A stretch of DNA of 7,347 bases from Sphaerochaeta sp. (lineage in GTDB: Bacteria > Spirochaetota > Spirochaetia > Sphaerochaetales > Sphaerochaetaceae), in assembly GCA_003446545.1 (NCBI GenBank), contig DMAO01000164.1, positions 5,243 through 12,589 on the forward strand, read 5' to 3'. Position numbers and translations under genes: made by a program. Each line of letters begins with the position of its first letter. Positions within the stretch are counted from its first letter, which is position 1. Below the pieces are notes generated by a model. That model worked only from the letters and a program-made list of their open reading frames with translations, searched no databases and was not told where the DNA came from. Positions 4,603 to 7,347 of this stretch are shown here, one piece after another.

Positions 4603-6957
4603 TTAGAGAAACACATACGTCTTTCCCATACCACCATCCTCTGGAAGGGCAAAGCGGTAATCGGTGACGCTCACGCTCTGTTTCAGGTACTCCCCAATTC
4701 CACGGCTGAGAATACCGTCCCCATAGCCATGGATAATGGCAAAGGTTGAAAAGCCATGCACCAAGGCACTCTCAATCTGGATATCCAGTTCAGAGAGGGC
4801 CTCCTCCAAAGTCATACCCCGCACATCGAGTACCATCTTGGGAGGAGGGGAGCTGCTGTGGTATTGTACGTGGACCTTCGTCTCTTGCATTTTCTTTGGG
4901 AGAGAGAGTTCACGCTCGGAGAGGGTGAACTTCATCGTCCCTATGGCCACTACCCACGATCCTTTCGCGGCTTTACGGATAATGCGTCCTTCACGCCTGG
5001 CAGTCCCGCACAACACATCCATATTGGGTTTGAACTGAATAGGCACGGAGCTTTCCCCCTCTGGTTCAAGCTCTTGGATCTGCTGTTGTATTTGCGCGTC
5101 TGCCATCTCATGCTTCTCTTGTACCGAAGAGACAAAGGCTTTTACCTTTTTTGTCTTTTCACGGGTAATCTCACCACTACCCAACTCAGAGACCAGGTTC
5201 TCCAGCTCGCTGCTCTTTTCTCGCATGAAGCGATAGAGGTCGCTACTCTGCTCCTGCTTAAGGATGAGGGCATCCTGCTTCAGCTTTAGCTCTTTTAGCT
5301 GGACCTGCTTAACCTGCTGCTGAAGCTTGTAGTGCCGATCCTTCAGATTCTGCTCATGTAGCTCAGCCTCGCGCTTGCGCTTCTCAAGGCCTTTGATGAT
5401 CTCCCCTATCTCGACAGCTTCACTGCCTAGGTACTGCTTTGCCTTGTCCAATACCTCAGGGGGAAGAAGCATCGTCCTTGCTGTATCAAGGGCGTGACTA
5501 TCACCTGGGATGCCACTGATCACCCGAAAAGTGGGCAAATGGCTCTGTTCATCAAACTCCATAGAGGCGTTTATCACAGTATCTTTCGCATACGCGAACT
5601 GTTTGAGCACCCCGTGATGACTGGTGACTAAAGTCAGCTTGGCCTTTTGCATACAGTACTCCAGGATTGCCCTAGCAAGGGCTGATCCCTCCACAGGATC
5701 GGTACCACTACCCAGTTCGTCCATAATGACCAATGATGATTCTGTCATGCTTCGTAGGATGTGCCCTATCTGCTTCATATGCCCACTGAAGGTGGAAAGC
5801 TCCTCCTCGATGCTCTGATCATCCCCTATATCGGTAAATATATCATCAAAGAGAGGAAGAGCACTTCCCTCCTTGGCAGGAATGAAACCGCAGAACTGGT
5901 TCAACAGTGCCATAAGGCCTACTGTCTTGATCGTGACGGTCTTTCCTCCGGCATTGGGACCTGAGATTACGACAGAGTGCACGTTGCCCTCGATGGCAAC
6001 GGTGATGGGAACGGCTTTCTTCCCTAGTAGAGGATGGCGTGCATCGAGAAGCGTGCAGACATCAAGGTCGAGGTTCACTCGGGTTGCCTGGGTATCAAAG
6101 CTATACCGTGCAGCGCCAAAAAGGGCATCTGCAGGACCTACCTTCATCATAAGAGAGAGCAGTTCATCTGTACATGCCCTAGTCTTCTCATCAAGTTGGG
6201 TTAGCAACTTGGCTATTTCAACAAGGATCTGATTCTCTGCCATCACCACGGAGTTGTTCATCTCAACCAGCTTGTAGGGCTCCATAAAGACGGTATTTCC
6301 TGAAGATGAGACACCGCTGATGAACCCATCGACTTCACTACGGCGGTCATTGCGTACGGGAAGGACTACCCTTCCGTCTCTGTAGGAGCTCTGGTCGCTC
6401 TGCATCGCTATGCTTTTGGCCTTCATATAGTCGTTGCAGAACCGAGATCGCTCTGCCTTGGCCTGCTCAACGCGTTTACGTAACGTTCGTATTGCAGGAT
6501 GACTTTCCTTGACCTCTCCCGATTCATCGAGGATTGTGTAGATGCTCACCTGCAGATGTAGAAGTGATGAATCAATTGTAGTACCAAGCATGCCATAGAT
6601 AGCCTGTAACGGTCCGCTATTCTCCACGCTTTGGTTACAATAATCCAACAGGGTCTCTGCACTGCCTATGTAGTGAGCAATGCCAATGAGAGCCTGCCCG
6701 TCAAGGACTAGCAGGGGATTTTTCAAGACCTGTATTGCCTGTGTAATGTCCACAAAGGGAGAAGGCATACGTACATCAGGTAGCCCTAGCAAGCGGTAGA
6801 AGGATGCAACCTTCTCCTGACGCTCTTTCAAGGCAGTCTTGTCAGTTTGGAAATCCATGGCTGCGAGTTGCTGAAAGCCTTCATGACTCAAGGTGAAACC
6901 TTGTATCTTCTGTAAGACCGAGAGAAATCCCAAATCTTCAATACTCTTCTTGTTCAT
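4603..6957 (-). CDS. mutS2: MutS2: ATPase and Smr-domain protein
   Basis: MutS2 is a dimeric ABC-type ATPase. In different bacteria it has been linked to suppression of recombination at branched DNA and, in Bacillus subtilis (RqcU), to splitting collided ribosomes. The product has 784 residues, the usual length, from the ATG at 6955-6957. MutS-like core and lever domains fill residues 1-300. Walker A GPNAGGKT is at 333-340, GDDQSIEEELSTFSGH at 378-393 and Walker B LVIMDELGSGTDP at 409-421. The switch histidines (TSHHGVLK) start at 445. A charged coiled coil covers about 522-632, and the C-terminal Smr domain (707-784) has LDVRG at 710-714 and HGYGDGIL at 743-750. Mismatch-recognition domains of MutS are absent, as expected. 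The frame extends to a GTG at 7026, but family N-termini match the ATG. The start lies inside rsgA (20-nt overlap) with only a weak SD, suggesting coupling. Confidence 0.96.
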   Translation of the reverse strand: MNKKSIEDLGFLSVLQKIQGFTLSHEGFQQLAAMDFQTDKTALKERQEKVASFYRLLGLPDVRMPSPFVDITQAIQVLKNPLLVLDGQALIGIAHYIGSAETLLDYCNQSVENSGPLQAIYGMLGTTIDSSLLHLQVSIYTILDESGEVKESHPAIRTLRKRVEQAKAERSRFCNDYMKAKSIAMQSDQSSYRDGRVVLPVRNDRRSEVDGFISGVSSSGNTVFMEPYKLVEMNNSVVMAENQILVEIAKLLTQLDEKTRACTDELLSLMMKVGPADALFGAARYSFDTQATRVNLDLDVCTLLDARHPLLGKKAVPITVAIEGNVHSVVISGPNAGGKTVTIKTVGLMALLNQFCGFIPAKEGSALPLFDDIFTDIGDDQSIEEELSTFSGHMKQIGHILRSMTESSLVIMDELGSGTDPVEGSALARAILEYCMQKAKLTLVTSHHGVLKQFAYAKDTVINASMEFDEQSHLPTFRVISGIPGDSHALDTARTMLLPPEVLDKAKQYLGSEAVEIGEIIKGLEKRKREAELHEQNLKDRHYKLQQQVKQVQLKELKLKQDALILKQEQSSDLYRFMREKSSELENLVSELGSGEITREKTKKVKAFVSSVQEKHEMADAQIQQQIQELEPEGESSVPIQFKPNMDVLCGTARREGRIIRKAAKGSWVVAIGTMKFTLSERELSLPKKMQETKVHVQYHSSSPPPKMVLDVRGMTLEEALSELDIQIESALVHGFSTFAIIHGYGDGILSRGIGEYLKQSVSVTDYRFALPEDGGMGKTYVFL

Positions 6958-7347
6958 GCTTATCCATATTTCTGTATCTTTCCCGACTTTGATCGCTCTT
7001 TCCCATCCATTCAGGGCCTTTGACACCCAATGAGGCGAGCATTCTCAAATAACTGTCGTAGCGGTCATGGTGAATCAGGCCCTCATCTACGAGTCGCTTG
7101 ACCTCACAGTCAGGCTCCTCGTTGTGCAGGCATTGATCGAAGGCGCACTTCTTTGAAGGTTCGACAAATTCTGGAAATGATTCTGCAATCCTCCGGGGAT
7201 TGCCATGAGGAACCAGAATCTCCCTCACCCCAGGGGTATCGACCAAGGTAAAGTCCGGGCCGTCTATCATCAGCGAATAGTTGGTGGTATGTCTGCCACG
7301 GTTATACTTCTCTGATATCTCACCGATCTTCTGCTCAACAGAGAGTA
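6938..7347 (-). CDS. rsgA: Ribosome small-subunit-dependent GTPase RsgA, C-terminal part (5' end off window)
   Basis: RsgA (YjeQ) is a circularly permuted GTPase that checks late 30S subunit maturation. The first full codon in the window is at 7345. Visible are KIGEISEKYNRGRHTT, with the switch I motif GRHTT at about 7283-7297, and LVDTPGVRE, with the G3 motif DTPG at 7229-7240. The diagnostic zinc-binding module C-x4-C-x-H-x5-C lies at about 7106-7147 (CAFDQCLHNEEPDC). The C-terminal helices after it (HDRYDSYLRMLASL) are normal for the family, and the charged tail ends DKHEQEEY. The OB domain, G4 and the Walker A loop should lie just beyond the right edge. The stop at 6938-6940 is 20 nt downstream of the mutS2 ATG, so the two genes overlap. 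Confidence 0.95.
   Translation of the reverse strand, partial: LSVEQKIGEISEKYNRGRHTTNYSLMIDGPDFTLVDTPGVREILVPHGNPRRIAESFPEFVEPSKKCAFDQCLHNEEPDCEVKRLVDEGLIHHDRYDSYLRMLASLGVKGPEWMGKSDQSRERYRNMDKHEQEEY

Noticed and set aside
4756..5289. Plus-strand 177-residue ORF opposite mutS2.
   Set aside because: It is antisense to the conserved coiled-coil and Smr regions of MutS2, with no SD and no recognised domain.
6958..7026. GTG start at 7026 extending MutS2 by 23 residues.
   Set aside because: The extra residues are the other-frame reading of the rsgA C-terminus, lack an SD and have no counterpart in MutS2 proteins I know.

Overview
This window looks like ordinary chromosome from a spirochaete, most probably the Sphaerochaeta/Treponema side of the phylum. 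The main evidence is the start of a bacterial V-type ATPase operon in the order subunit E, a DUF2764 protein, subunit A, an arrangement known from spirochaetes (and from Chlamydia and Bacteroidetes). The genus is an inference from gene order and protein style. No rRNA, tRNA, IS element, phage gene or CRISPR array was seen.

Layout: (1) Positions 1-1820, minus strand: V-ATPase operon atpE - DUF2764 gene - atpA. atpA runs off the left edge before its Walker A motif. The genes are 9-11 bp apart with Shine-Dalgarno (SD) sequences at or on the previous stop codon, and a plausible sigma-70-type promoter lies at 1849-1877. (2) Positions 1821-2004: a divergent intergenic region with that promoter and a second, palindrome-overlapped promoter facing right. 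(3) Positions 2005-2805, plus strand: a small two-gene island, a degenerate GIY-YIG-like protein and an unrecognised 148-residue protein with a strong SD. (4) Positions 2754-3587, minus strand: udp (uridine phosphorylase) and its terminator, which lies inside the end of the convergent plus-strand gene. (5) Positions 3667-4493, minus strand: a DUF6530-like gene overlapped by 37 nt by a second degenerate GIY-YIG-like gene, with an AT-rich repeat/operator region and promoter upstream. (6) Positions 4547-7347, minus strand: rsgA (5' end off the window) overlapping mutS2 by 20 nt, then a strong intrinsic terminator.

Functional picture: the left part makes the peripheral stalk and catalytic head of a rotary ATPase. 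The middle holds nucleoside salvage plus small proteins of unknown role. The right part couples 30S ribosome maturation (RsgA) with MutS2, a DNA-junction or collided-ribosome ATPase. The least explained part is the plus-strand island at 1962-2805, where palindromes, an SD hairpin and an orphan gene cluster together. I see no convincing new multi-gene defence or metabolic system.
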